From Sacculina carcini (taxonomy: Eukaryota; Arthropoda; Thecostraca; Sacculinidae), in assembly GCA_916048095.2 (NCBI GenBank), contig OU696570.1, positions 6,377,518-6,441,517 on the forward strand: DNA of 64,000 nt, read 5' to 3'. Positions 27,957-39,205 of the stretch are shown in pieces. The notes beneath the pieces are model-generated. The model had not been told where the DNA came from and did no database searches. It saw only the letters and a list, made by a program, of their open reading frames with translations. The first letter of the stretch is position 1, and every line of letters begins with the position of its first letter. The translations under genes and the position numbers were made by a program.

Positions 27957-30062
27957 GTGGTATCCACTGACAATCGCAACCAGTTCTTGTCAACATTCAT
28001 ATTTCAAGTTTCGTGTAGTGTGGGCGCAGGATCTACCATACGACATTGGACACAATTTCTCAAACATCGCTCGACATCATCTTTAGTCACGTCATTCCTC
28101 ACTAATCTTGCTAGCTGTATAATGTCCTATTGACACCGAAATGGTGATCTTAATGAAGAACATCAACAGATACAGCACATACTCCACTATTAAACTTCCC
28201 AGGTTCCGTTTTCTTTAATCTACTATTACTCGTTAACCACCCTTTTACGACTCTGGTCATCGCATCGGCCTTGTTTAAACTAGAACAAAAGAAACAGTAA
28301 CCACCAAATTCAATTCCGCGACTAAATCTTTAAAAACGGAGTCTTCTTTTCACTAACATTTCCGAGATTACAGTCACCTATTCTTTGATCGCCCTCCAGC
28401 TTTGACTTCACCCACCTCATAACAGTCACAGAATCAGTAAAAATTTAAATCTTCTTCAGGTTCCACTTCAAAGCAAGATTTAAGTCCTTCAATACCGCAT
28501 CCAGCTCAGCTAAGTTAATACGTTGACAATCGTCACCCTTTCGGAGTCAAGCCGCATCTTCCGCTCTGTGGTCTCCGATTTCTAACGCAACACCCACAGC
28601 CAAGCTGCTCGCATCGCACCATAAACGACCTTCACTGGTGGACGAAACGCAAAATTTTCCCTTCACTGGATCGTCTGTTTCAATCCTATTAAGGAAGTCT
28701 TTCAACATGTTCACAGCCGTACTTCCAATTTCATCATCCAATCTGCAGCCCTCACATGCTCTCTTAATAAAACTGCAAGGCACTCTGGCACACCCATACA
28801 CAGGATAGTGGCCAACAATCTTCGCACAAACCGCAAATAACTCCCGTCGACTCAAATAATCATTCACATCAGCAACTTGAGGAAACTTGTTGCCTCTACC
28901 GAACCAAAACTCTCATTTATCGTTATTTTTCAGCGCTAACCCCATTACGCGACCACCATTCAGCTCTTCTGGCGATTTCGCCACCAACCCAAATCGAGAA
29001 AGATGTTCGACAACACTCTCAGCTGAAATAACGTTCTCATCTACGATGACATCATCAATATAGCAGTACGTAGCCTCCTTCACCCTTTCGTCCTGTTCTA
29101 ACACCTTCACAATCTTGGTCATTATTTTCGGCGCACTTGATAGACCGAAGCCAAGTCTTGTAAGGTAATACAAAACTCCTCGAAACATCACGCGCTGGTA
29201 TGGCCATACACTCTTATCTACTCTCACTTGTAAATATGCTGACTGGAGATCAACAATCTTGAGATTATCAGACATTCGTCGCCAATGTCGGAGGGTTTCA
29301 GTACAAACTGCAGCGTCTACACCAGGATTGCTTTCTACCGATTTGTTGAGCTCACGAAAATCCATAACTGGTCTTACTTTGTCTTTATTTTCGTGAACGA
29401 CGGCCATCAATGTAATTCTCCCTTTCCTGTCACGCTGATTCTCACATATTTTCAACCAGCCCTTATCAATCCATGAACATATTTCACTTTCCATTCTCGC
29501 TGTCACCTGTTCCGATCTAGCGGTATCATAGTAGTCAATCTGATTCTTAATCACAGCAGGTTGATTGTTCTTCCAAACCCACTTGACCACCCATGAAAAC
29601 CCATCAAATTCAGCAGAAAAATCGCTGTCGTTCATCTTAATGCGACCTCGTGAATGACTTGACGGTCTAACTATTTTCTTCTCTCCCGTAGCACACTGCA
29701 CAACCTTACGAATGTTCGACGTCGGCACCACAGACTCATTATTCATCACATTTTCAAACACGATTTCCTCATTTCTCCATCTAAATCTCCCAGTAGCCCT
29801 GACAAAATCCATACCGGTAATCACATCCACACCAGGAATTAATCTACCCATAACGGTGCACTCCAGTTCAACGTTCATTCCTCGAATGTCTAACGAAATT
29901 CTTGTGCTTCAAGAGTAGTTGTAACATAAATGTAGGCCTTTCAGATGTCACGGTACCAGATGTAACAGTGTTCCTTTCGGCTGTGTGTTGTTGGTCGTGA
30001 AGTCGTGGAGCAGTCCTCTTAAAATTATGTGCCGCGATAACGCTTGATGTCCGGTTCAAAAC
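27957..30062 (-). pseudogene. Old micro-LTR element: protease end, RT, RNase H, integrase start
   Basis: Decayed pol in several frames. The RT block is at 28913-29878 (VRPVMDFRELNKSVES, KIVDLQSAYLQV, LTRLGFGLSSAPKIM, CYIDDVIV). RNase H lies around 28547-28867 (LWCDASSLAVGVALEI) and the integrase zinc-region end at about 27985-28060 (NCVQCRMVDPAPTLHET, then a stop). Its order and spacing match the young element, which confirms they are relatives. It stops at 27957, where the young element is inserted. Confidence 0.85.
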
Positions 30063-31007
30063 TAGAGATGCGACCTAAAAACGATGTTTTTTCTTTTAAA
30101 TCCCGTTTTTTTGCAAAGAAACCTCGACCAAAGAAACACGTTGTTTTGTTATTTTTGAAGATTCATGCAAATAATTCAAATTATGGAAATGATATATTCG
30201 GGATGTTAAATGACTTATTTTTATCAACACATGAGTTATTGATGCTATTAGTGACCTTATCAAATTGAATTATCATTAAATATGCACAATAAAATTGCTA
30301 TGATGTGTCTGAAAGTCCTAATATCATTGTTTGCACAGTACAGTACAGTACAGCTTTGCATTCAATTATTGAGTTAATCATTGAGTAAGAAAGCAGGGTT
30401 TGAGAACCGTTTTTTCTGCTAAAAACTGAAACTGTTTTTTAAAAATACAACAGGTGACATAATTTGTGTTATGTTTTACACATTACATTTTTCCTTTCAG
30501 AAATGCACTACGTTGATTATAATAACTATCATCATTTCATTCAGCAGATCAATTATTTGCAAATATAAAAGTTCCAAGACTGCAAATATTTACACAAAGA
30601 CTACAAATATACACAGAAACTTAGTGTCCCTAATGAGACTACAAATAAAAGCGGATCGCATTAATCAGAGTGGCAATCCTGACCAGAAAAACGGGCAATA
30701 TTCTCGTGTAGGAAAAAAAACGACTGAGGAAATATATTTAATGCACAAAAGGGTGTTTGAACACTAATAACTACATCAAAGAAACCATCATCCATAAAAC
30801 AAGTTCTAAAAAGGTTATTAATAATATACCAATTAATTTGGTTCAACTTTCCTTGATCTGCCGACCATTTTTTTTGAAAATCTCTACATCTACGAACACT
30901 GTCTTTAAAAAATATATTTTGAAAAAAACATGGTTTAAAAAACAGCTTAAATCAAGTGGTTTAACCAGCCGCTTATACCAGCAGGCTACTTGATATACAA
31001 AAGGTAT
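30063..31007. other. hAT-like element, left arm
   Basis: AT-rich, no coding sequence recognised. CATGGTTTAAAA-type motifs near 30930 resemble those in the right arm (about 42830-42930), as expected for subterminal repeats. A short CAGTA repeat (CAGTACAGTACAGTACAG) lies near 30337-30354. Confidence 0.5.
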
Positions 31008-31323
31008 TTACAACAACAACAACAACATGTATTTGATTTAGCGCACATAGCAACAATGGCGCGATTACAAAAGAACAAAAATAGCACAGAAAAAAAAACA
31101 AAAGCTACACGTCGACGCAATATGAAACAAACATTGAGCGCAATAAATAATCATCAGAATAAAACATACACACACAGTAAGAATAAGAAATCCACACACA
31201 TTTTCAGTACAAAGATAATCAGGTAGAGATAGGAGATAGAAAAAAATTGCTTACAGGACACAAAAAAACACGTGAATGCAAAAAAACAAAGGCAAGCAAA
31301 AGATGAGAGTGCACTTTGAGCAG

Positions 31324-31761
31324 CTAAATCTTGGCATATGGTGTAAGGCAATGAGATGAGCGATCAAAAGATTTAGAGAATAAGTATGTGCGCAGAGATG
31401 AAGTGAAAGAAGAGAAGGAGGGAGATAGAAGGACATGAGATGGAAGTGAGTTATAGAAACGAGGGGCAAAAAAGGTAAATGATTTTGCTGACCAGGGGGA
31501 TTCACACAACGCTCTAGGACATTGTAGAGGACGTGAAATACGGGCGGATGGATTTGAGACACGAGATAACAAACGTACAAGATATTCAGGCTGATTGATG
31601 CCGTTCAGCAGTTTGAAAATAATACAGGAGAGACGGAAATGAATTCGCGGAATAATAGGTAGCCAACGAAGATTGTACAAATGATGAGATGTATGAACAC
31701 AAACAACGGGAGAGAGGACAAATCTACAACATTGATTGATCACCGTCTGAAATGGTTTCAA
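31324..31761 (-). pseudogene. LINE-C ORF2 C-terminus, separated by a break
   Basis: Continues the post-RT region (YNLRWLPIIPRIHFRL, then SPWSAKSFTFFAPRFYNSLP) in a different frame or after a stop relative to the main ORF2, which ends at 31786. A frameshift or nonsense change at about 31762-31786 therefore disables this copy. Confidence 0.75.
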
Positions 31762-31785
31762 ATAGCATCGCGGAGTGTTGAAATA

Positions 31786-34212
31786 TTAAACAATACAATA
31801 ATCTATACGAGGAAAAACCAGTGTTTTGATGAGCTTGATGGCAGACGCTTGGTCGAGGAATGGACGTATGGGATACAGCGCGCGTAGAATAAGACGGCAT
31901 GTACGTGTGACAGAACTAATATTATTGCTAAAGATGAGAGAGGAATCCATAATTACACCCAAGTTTCGCACTGACGAACGTAAAGGAAATGGAAGAGTAG
32001 GTGGAGTTAGACGAGGAGGGTGAAAAACCATGAATTCAGTTTTAGAAGAATTTATGAGAAGACGACGAGAAGCAGCCCATGATGAAATATCCGATAGAAG
32101 TTCAGACATATAGGATGAGTAGGGAAACAGAAGTGGACATAGCAGTTGAATGTCGTCGGCATAGATATGAAAAGCCACAGAATAACGTTTTAGAATAGGA
32201 CACAGTGAGGACATATACAGGTTGAAAAGAGTGGGACCGAGAATTGAGCCTTGAGGAACTCCTGAATTTAAAGGAACACGATCGGAAACAACAGAATTAA
32301 ATTTAACGGAGTAAGAACGGTCTGAAAGATAAGAGCGCATGAGCGAAAATGCCGTGGAAGAGAGACCAATATGCGATAAATCATCAAGCAAGATTTTGTG
32401 GTTTACTAAATCAAACGCTGATGACATATCCAACATAACAATTAGGACAGAATGGCGGAAGGAGAAATGAGATAACACAACGTCAACAACAGATGTGAGA
32501 ACAGACTCAGTTGAATGGAAAGGTCGGAAGCCAGACTGGTAAGGATCTAAAACATCGTTAATAAGAGGAGAAAGTTGGGAGAAAATAACGGATTCTAACA
32601 ACTTGGAGGTGAGATTGATAATTGAAACAGGACGATAATTTTTGATGATGGAAGAATCAAGTGTTGGTTTTTTCAAAATTGGGTAGACAATAGCATGTTT
32701 TTCAGGTATAAAAGAACCATGAAGTAATGAGAGATTTACTATATACAAAAAATAGGGAGCGAATAGAGTAATCGAGTGAGAGAAGGCCTTAAAATTAATA
32801 GGATCGGCGGGAGAGGCAGATATTTTTATTGATGAAAGTAAGGCTAGGATATCAGAGAGGACGACATGAGTAAAGGAAGAGAGAGTAGTTGATGAAGTAG
32901 AGTGTGTGATTTTGTGATGTGTAGCTGGAATGCTTTCATCTGTAGTTTTCACTTTGTTCCAGAAGAACGTTGCGAATTCAGAAGCAGTGGTTGAACATGT
33001 TGTAGATGTGGAACGACGGCCAGAGATAGTGTTTAGAGTCGACCAGAGCAGTTTCTGTGAGACCGAAAGTGAGGTCAGTTTAGATTTGTAGAAAGAGCAC
33101 TTAGCATCAGAGAGAGCGGCCAGATAAGCTGCACGAGACGAGCAGTAGGCGGACCAATTCGACTCAGATCTTGAGCGACGCCACAAACGTTCAGACCGGC
33201 GTTGAAAGCGTTTCAAAGAGAGAAGTTCAGCATTAAACCATGGAATGGGCATGTATGTGCGGGAACAAGTTTTCAAAGGAAAAAGGGTATCATTAATATC
33301 AGAGAGAACCATGGAAAAACAAGAATATACTTCGTCAGCTGGTAGTGAATAGAACACATGAGAAGGTAGCCGAGATGTAAGAAATGATAAGAATACACCA
33401 GGATCAAAGTTTCTATACGATCTGAATGAATGAAGAAACATACTAGATGATTTAGAAGGTAACGGAATGTCAAATAGGCATAAGCTATGATCCGAAAATG
33501 AGCGATCGGGAGGGAAAACTTCAACTTTCGGTACAGCTAAGTCAGTGGAGATAGTTGGCACAGGAAAAAGAAGCAGGTCAAGAATATGACCCGACAAATG
33601 AGTGGGGGAAGATATCGGAGAGCAAAGCGCATGAGAGTCAACGAAGGAACAAAACTGAGAGAAGTATACATTAGAGGAAGGGAAGTTGAAGTCACCAACG
33701 ATTAGATATCTATTTGAGAATAATTTCGTCACAGATTCATGAAGATCAGAGAATTCATCAAAGAATGCAGACGTAGTTCCTGGGTGATTATGTCGATAGA
33801 CAACAATTATGCAGAGCTTAGGACGAGAAGGTACGGACAATGCAAGGGCAATGAATTCAAAAGAAGAATAGGCAGATTTAAGATCAGGAATTAGCGAAAG
33901 GGACAGTGATTTTGCATAGATACAACCAACACCACCGCCACGGGAGCAGATAACGCTTGAACGAGACATGTGCAGAAAACCAAAACTACTAGGTATATGA
34001 GCAACAAAAGCAGAGATGTCGGTATCAAAAAGCCAAGTTTCTGTTAGGCAAAGGATATCAATATTATGTGATGAACAGAGATGGGATAAATAGTGAGCTT
34101 TGTAACGGCAAGACCTTATATTTAAAAGAGCAAAGGTGAGCGAAGGAGAACTAGAGAACGAATTCTGATGAAGAGAGGTGGCAGTGGAGGAGAAACAATG
34201 TGTCTGTGGTAG
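31786..34212 (-). CDS. LINE-C ORF2: endonuclease and reverse transcriptase
   Basis: The frame is open from codon 34212, directly after a TGA, down to 31786. The first Met is at 33969, but the endonuclease begins upstream (FALLNIRSCRYKAHYL, ILCLTETWL). Further motifs: IVGDFNFP and FSDHSLCLF (endonuclease), NYRPVSIINLTSKLLES, MLDMSSAFDLVNH, SGVPQGSILGPTLF and IYADDIQLL (RT). It ends at a premature stop after FPRIDYC. Because conserved endonuclease lies before the first Met, expression probably depended on the upstream frame. Confidence 0.85.
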   Translation of the reverse strand, partial: LPQTHCFSSTATSLHQNSFSSSPSLTFALLNIRSCRYKAHYLSHLCSSHNIDILCLTETWLFDTDISAFVAHIPSSFGFLHMSRSSVICSRGGGVGCIYAKSLSLSLIPDLKSAYSSFEFIALALSVPSRPKLCIIVVYRHNHPGTTSAFFDEFSDLHESVTKLFSNRYLIVGDFNFPSSNVYFSQFCSFVDSHALCSPISSPTHLSGHILDLLLFPVPTISTDLAVPKVEVFPPDRSFSDHSLCLFDIPLPSKSSSMFLHSFRSYRNFDPGVFLSFLTSRLPSHVFYSLPADEVYSCFSMVLSDINDTLFPLKTCSRTYMPIPWFNAELLSLKRFQRRSERLWRRSRSESNWSAYCSSRAAYLAALSDAKCSFYKSKLTSLSVSQKLLWSTLNTISGRRSTSTTCSTTASEFATFFWNKVKTTDESIPATHHKITHSTSSTTLSSFTHVVLSDILALLSSIKISASPADPINFKAFSHSITLFAPYFLYIVNLSLLHGSFIPEKHAIVYPILKKPTLDSSIIKNYRPVSIINLTSKLLESVIFSQLSPLINDVLDPYQSGFRPFHSTESVLTSVVDVVLSHFSFRHSVLIVMLDMSSAFDLVNHKILLDDLSHIGLSSTAFSLMRSYLSDRSYSVKFNSVVSDRVPLNSGVPQGSILGPTLFNLYMSSLCPILKRYSVAFHIYADDIQLLCPLLFPYSSYMSELLSDISSWAASRRLLINSSKTEFMVFHPPRLTPPTLPFPLRSSVRNLGVIMDSSLIFSNNISSVTRTCRLILRALYPIRPFLDQASAIKLIKTLVFPRIDYCIV

Positions 34213-34500
34213 TCAAGCAGATACCGCCGAGGTGGCAGCAAGGGAATCAGTTGGAGACTGAGAAAGAGGAGCAGAGAGAGTGCGCTCACGAATGGAGTTC
34301 TGTACGGCCAAAAGCGACGGACATTTTGGTGAAAAAGCCGGATGATCAGCCGGGCGTCCATGATTGGAGCAGTTAATGCACCTCACCTTTGTTGTGTCTG
34401 GACATGCGGAAGACATGTGGGGACCAGCGCAGTGGCCACAAACCGCAGTTTTTACTGGGCAACGATCCATTTTGTGACCCATTGAACGTACATCAATCAT
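34213..34500 (-). pseudogene. LINE-C ORF1 C-terminal zinc knuckles, ending at UGA-CUA
   Basis: Contains three Cys/His knuckles (GHKMDRCPVKTAVCGHC, then SSACP and CINCSNHGRPADH). Its TGA (34213-34215) is in the same frame as ORF2 and is followed by CTA. The N-terminus is missing: a TAG lies at 34519-34521, where the minisatellite starts. Confidence 0.75.
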
Positions 34501-34521
34501 ATCTATCTTCCATAGAGACTA

Positions 34522-34718
34522 TTCTATGCCATTTACAAATAGAGTTAATCCAAATGAAAATAGACTTAATCCAAATGAAAATAGAGTTAATCAAAATGAG
34601 AATAGACTTAATCCAAATCGAAATAGACTTAATCCAAATGAAAATAGAGTTGATCAAAATGAAAATAGACTTAATCCAATGGAAAATATACCTAAACCAA
34701 ATGAAAACTGAGTTAATC
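34522..34718. repeat. Minisatellite locus B, 21-bp unit family
   Basis: Begins TTCTATGCCATTTACAAATAG and continues as about eight 21-bp units based on AATCCAAATGAAAATAGA, ending AACTGAGTTAATC. Same family as 37826-38067 in the opposite orientation. Confidence 0.9.
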
Positions 34719-34983
34719 AGCGCAGTAATTTTTTTATTGTATAATAAAACATATTATATTTATACTAATAATATTTTTATCATATATTAATCAATTTAAA
34801 TTATGTATTGTTCAAATTTTTCTTGAAACAAAAAACTTAACGTAAAATCATGAGTTTCTGTAAATATGTGGCTGAAAACTGGAAACACTACAAAAAAACT
34901 TTGAGCAGAAACTTGACTAAATATTTAACAGTCGAAACTGAGTTGGCAATTGTTCTCGAGTTGGATTTACATTTTTAGTACAA

Positions 34984-35989
34984 ATGAAGTACAACAAAAT
35001 TAATGAAAACGACAGAAAAAGAATTATTAAAGCTTTTCGAAATGAAGGTGATTGGAAAGGCGTGGCCAGAACTCTGGTGTAAATGTAAAAACAGCCTACA
35101 ATTGGTTGAAAAAGAACCAGGACACAGTGAAGCCAAGAGGCGGGAACCATATCAAAAAGACACCTGAAATGTTCATGACATTGGTTTCGGCGGTGGAGAA
35201 ATCACCGTCCACCACGTTGGAAGAACTCCAGACCATTATCAGGTCACAATTCGGATGCCAGGTGTGCGTCAACACCATAAGAAACTGGTTGGACGGCGAG
35301 ATGTTTTCGCTAAAAAATGTGCCGCCCACTGTCGACAAAATTAATTCGACTGAAAATAAAATGAAAAGAGCTGCATACATGGAGGCATTGTTCAAGGTGC
35401 GGTCTGAAGGCGGCACTCAAGTATGGGTCGACGAAACCAATTTTAATTTATACTGCAGGAGGAGTCATGGCCGGTCCAGGATCGGTGCCAGAGTTTCAGT
35501 TGTTTTACCGACCAGCAAAGGAGCCAACCTCCATATAATCGGGCCATGACAAGCTCACGGGTAGTGCTAGTCTCCACGAAGAGAGGAGCATTTAAAAAGC
35601 AAGACTGTGTGCAATGGTTGCAGTCATTGATGCAGGCATGCAGGGATGCTGAAATTCGCCGGCCCACAATAATTATGGACAACGCGCCGGCACACAGCAG
35701 CCTGGAGGAACTTTTTTCTAGTCAGGAGTATTGTGGACTGCTTCGACTTGCTCCATATTCATACCTTCTCAACCCCATAGAGCTATTAGGGAGCTCTCTG
35801 AAGAGCAATATCAAGCGGCAGTTGAGACAACGGATGGATGAAATCACTGGTGTGACTGGTCGCGGTGACTGTGGAGTCTCAATGTCAGAACAGCGCATCA
35901 GCGCAATGCAAGAAATCGCCCTGCAGGCCATCAGTAATATAGAACCATCTCACTTGCTAACTTACACCTGCTCAGTGGAGAAGTACTAA
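34984..35989 (+). pseudogene. Tc1/IS630-like transposase, frameshifted
   Basis: Three pieces make one transposase. An N-terminal helix-turn-helix starts at ATG 34984, with a frameshift near 35079. A middle part contains WVDETNFNL (first catalytic Asp). A last part from 35546 contains IIMDNAPAHSS (second Asp) and LAPYSYLLNPIEL (Glu). The middle frame ends at a TGA that overlaps the next ATG, so at least two lesions separate this from an active gene. I did not find convincing terminal inverted repeats. Confidence 0.8.
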
Positions 35990-36639
35990 TCAGCGATCAT
36001 TCTGCAGGAAGATATTGTCGAAGTGCCTTGAAGATCGCTTGAAGCTTGCTAGTTCACTTGTTGTTTTTGCTGTATTTGTTGTTGTTGCTAGTCATGTGCT
36101 TGCAATATATTCTCACCGCGCATCTCATTTATTCCCAAGCTCATTTAGAATACTCACTTTGCTCATATCACGTATAAACAACACACTCCATGTGATAGCA
36201 ACTGACACAGAAACAGTCACAGGAACTCACACAATTGAAAATCATCGATATGGCGCGCAATTGAGCACGTTCAGGCACTCCATTAATATCGTGCAAATGT
36301 CACACGACCACCTCATCGTGCCACTATGCTGTCGCTCAAACATGCACACTCGCATAAACAACAGCTACCGAAACAGTTTTAACCAACAACAAACCAACAG
36401 AATAAAGGAAAAAGTGAAAGGCGCGAAAACGTACAAAATAGAGCCAAATAAGGTATAAACAGTGATAGGAGCTCAAAAATAACAATTAAATGAACTGAAG
36501 TGACAAGACACAAAAAATATCAAGAGCAGGAAATGTATACAACAATAAATAAAATCAAGAAAATATATACAGCGCATGATCAGAGGCGAGAGAAAATAAA
36601 ATAATGGGTTCAGAGAAGTGTAGCTGACAGAGGAAATAT
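35990..36639. other. Unassigned sequence inside the hAT-like element
   Basis: Contains CA-rich stretches and frames with no recognisable motif. From about 36480 it may be the 3' UTR of the following LINE-C fragment on the minus strand. Confidence 0.4.
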
Positions 36640-36868
36640 TAAATTTTGGGGTTGAGAGATAAGCCAAAAAAGAGTAACAGCAATTTCTGTAGGGGTAAGT
36701 GGGCGGCGACGGAAGAGACAGTAAGTATATATGAAGGGAAGCCGAGAAGGAAGAATATGATTTTGTCTGTAGAATTTGATGAGGAAGAGAGTTATAAAGT
36801 CGGGGAGCAGAAAAGTAGAAAGATTTAGCTGACCAGTTAGACTCGTGGTCAGCAGGAGGACAGGTCAA
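36640..36868 (-). pseudogene. LINE-C 3' coding fragment
   Basis: Encodes SNWSAKSFYFSAPRLYNSLP on the minus strand, the terminal motif of LINE-C (SPWSAKSFTFFAPRFYNSLP at 31324-31761). A 5'-truncated copy only. Confidence 0.75.
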
Positions 36869-37040
36869 CAGGACGGCGACTTAAAGGACGATCAGTGGGA
36901 GTTATAAGCGAATATAGGTAAGAAAGTGAAGAAGGTGGAGCTGTACATTATGGAATGTGCTCAGTTTTGAACACGCAGTGCACTGCGGTGTATAGACGTT
37001 GCTAATTGGTGACCAGATTCACTGTCACACAAGACCAATT

Positions 37041-37645
37041 ACAACAACAATATTACGTCTAGACATGAGAGGCACACAAACACTCGCAGCAGCAGTCACC
37101 AACACAGCACATCCACTACATCACCTCACAACAAAAGACAACACAGACAGAAACATAAAAACAACACCAAGCACACTTTACCACAGACAAATTTTCACAT
37201 CACTTCCACCAGCTCCCCCACGCACATCAATCAAGAAACACATACACACAGAGATCGCACGGAAAGCCATACACTCACTACAACACAATACACTCCTACA
37301 AAGACACCCACCGGACATACACAAATCAGAGAACACACTCACAAGGGAATACAAGGTGCATCTGGCCAGGTTGAGATGCGGTCATCATCTTGCCCTTCTG
37401 TCATATCAGAAAAGGTTGAATGACTCAATCGATGACACCTGTTCAGATTGCAATTCAGCACCACACACCATCACACACATCATGGAACACTGCACAGCAC
37501 ACACACAACTCAGACGCCAACACAAAATATATTCAGTCAGGGACCTGTGGAACAACCCGGTCGGTGCCGTGTCTTTCCTCAGGAGCTCGAGGTTGCTCGG
37601 CCAACTTGAGGAACAACAACAACAACAACAACAACAATATTACGT
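37041..37645 (+). mobile_element. LINE-D, 5'-truncated copy with (AAC)n tail
   Basis: The end of an ORF2 (HLARLRCGHHLALLSYQ, then CSDCNSAPHTITHIMEHC and DLWNNPVGAVSFLRSSRLL) leads into an (AAC)n tail at 37610-37635. The string ACAACAACAATATTACGT occurs at 37041-37058 and again at 37628-37645, a likely target duplication that bounds the insertion. The Cys/His cluster CSDC...HIMEHC is the usual LINE C-terminal finger. Confidence 0.75.
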
Positions 37646-37825
37646 GAATACCAGCATTTATGTAACAATATACAATTTATATAATGTACTATTAATCGTT
37701 GCCAGTCGTCATGTTGATCTCCGATTAATCAGTTTTGCTGAAATATCAGTAAATGAGTGTCAACAATTATTACATTTACACTAAAACATCTACATAATAT
37801 TATTTTTGATAATTTCCTCTTGGGT

Positions 37826-38067
37826 TTAAGTCTATTTGCATTTGGATTAACTCAGTTTTTCTTTGGTATATTAAAGTATAAATAAATATATTTATGAAAG
37901 TATATTTTCATTTGGATTAAGTCTATTTTCATTTTGATTAACTCTATTTTCATTTGGATTAAGTCTATTTTCATTTGGATTAAGTCTATTCTCATTTTGA
38001 TTAACTCTATTTTCATTTGGATTAAGTCTATTTTTATTTGGATTAACCCTATTTGCAAATGGTATAG
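37826..38067. repeat. Minisatellite locus C, 21-bp unit family
   Basis: About eight units based on TTTTCATTTGGATTAAGTC plus a separated outlying unit near 37827. It closes at the right with ATTTGCAAATGGTATAG, the reverse complement of the locus B boundary. Confidence 0.9.
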
Positions 38068-38098
38068 AAAACATTGTTTCATTAAACAGCGTTAGTAT

Positions 38099-38353
38099 TG
38101 TAGCCGATGCGCCACACTCAGTGCATTTTATGTTTATTTTATTGTCATTGCTATTATTATGTATTCATTTGATCATCACATTATATCGCATTATCATGTT
38201 ATATATAAATATGTATGTGCTCGATCTGCTACATGTTAAATTGTTTATTATGCATCGGTGGCGCAAGCAATACACACACGAGTCTTACCGTACGCACGGG
38301 TTTTGATCGCTGAGGCCGTTTGCCATTATTTTACTTTTGTAGGCGTCCCTACA
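38099..38353 (+). repeat. Gypsy-3 5' LTR
   Basis: 255 bp, TGTAG...CTACA, identical by eye to 42427-42681. Contains TATATAAATATG near its middle as a possible TATA element. Confidence 0.95.
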
Positions 38354-38422
38354 AGTGGTGACCCCGGTATATTTCTTTTTTTTGCCAATACTTTTCAGTC
38401 GTATTGCGGATTCGTATATAGT

Positions 38423-39205
38423 ATGCCTCGTAGTAATCACTCTCATTCCATGGGTTCGGTGAAGGTCGACCTCCCGGTTTTCGACCCACTGGATGTGGAC
38501 ACCTGGATCGCAATGTGCGATAATTTGATGGCCGATAGTGGCATAGAATGTCAGACCACCATGTTTCGCAAAGTTTTGGCGATGCTACCGAGAACCAATT
38601 TCAGGATGGTCAAAGATCTTGCAACCCAGAACCCACTCGCTAGCAACTGCTACGATTTGCTCAAAGCCAGACTGCGAAAGCGACTAGAGCTCACTCCGGC
38701 TGAGAAACTACAGCGTCTGGAGAATCTTCCGCGACAACTGGGCTCTCGGAAACCGTCGGAATTGTACGGCGACCTCGCGGCACTGTACCCCAACGACACA
38801 GAACACGAAATCATCCAAGAGGTGTTTCTGTGTCGAATGCCGTCAGACCTCCGACTGCTCTGTCGCGAGTGGCTGGTCTCCAACAATTTGCGGGACACTG
38901 CACTGCGCGCAGACGCTCACTACCAGCCAGCGGCGACCGTTTCGCTTGCGGCACAGGTGACCGGCGACGCATACACAGCCACAGAGACAGACGAGGAGCC
39001 TCTAGTGGCGGCCACGAGAAGTTTTCGCTCGCCCGCTCAGTCGACACCCAGACGACAACAGCAACCGAAAGACGAGCAGCCGAAAGATTTCGTCGCGCGC
39101 TGGTGCCGCCTCCATCGCAAGTACGGTCCGGCAGCGCGGCGTTGTCTCGGCTCGTGCTCATTTACGTCCGACATGGCGGGAAACGGGCACGGCAGCCGGC
39201 GGTAA
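38423..39205 (+). CDS. Gypsy-3 Gag
   Basis: The first ATG after the primer site in this frame is at 38423 (MPRSNHSHSMGSVKV); the frame also runs back into the LTR. It encodes a retrotransposon Gag of the kind with DVDTWIAMCDNLMADSG and HRKYGPAARRC...C near the C-terminus. It ends with TAA at 39203-39205, inside the hairpin of the frameshift signal, so most ribosomes should stop here and make Gag alone. Confidence 0.92.
   Translation: MPRSNHSHSMGSVKVDLPVFDPLDVDTWIAMCDNLMADSGIECQTTMFRKVLAMLPRTNFRMVKDLATQNPLASNCYDLLKARLRKRLELTPAEKLQRLENLPRQLGSRKPSELYGDLAALYPNDTEHEIIQEVFLCRMPSDLRLLCREWLVSNNLRDTALRADAHYQPAATVSLAAQVTGDAYTATETDEEPLVAATRSFRSPAQSTPRRQQQPKDEQPKDFVARWCRLHRKYGPAARRCLGSCSFTSDMAGNGHGSRR

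Larger units (their letters stand above)
31008..34521 (-). mobile_element. LINE-C (CR1/L2-group), 5'-truncated, (TTG)n tail
   Basis: Minus-strand LINE with the end of ORF1, then ORF2 endonuclease and RT. The 3' terminus is probably at the (TTG)n run read on the minus strand at about 31010-31027. The 5' end abuts minisatellite B. Related tails at 36640-36868 (minus) and 57322-57657 (plus, again ending in TTG repeats) support the tail assignment. Confidence 0.7.

Noticed and set aside
34522..34790. Open frames reading LIQMKID-type heptad repeats at the 21-bp arrays
   Set aside because: A 21-bp tandem repeat without stops is open by construction. All loci show the same peptide pattern in several frames, and no start context or conserved flanking protein supports translation.
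36999..37784. Q-rich host protein (poly-Gln near the C-terminus)
   Set aside because: The Gln run is the (AAC/CAA)n tail of a 5'-truncated LINE, and upstream residues match a LINE C-terminal Cys/His domain.
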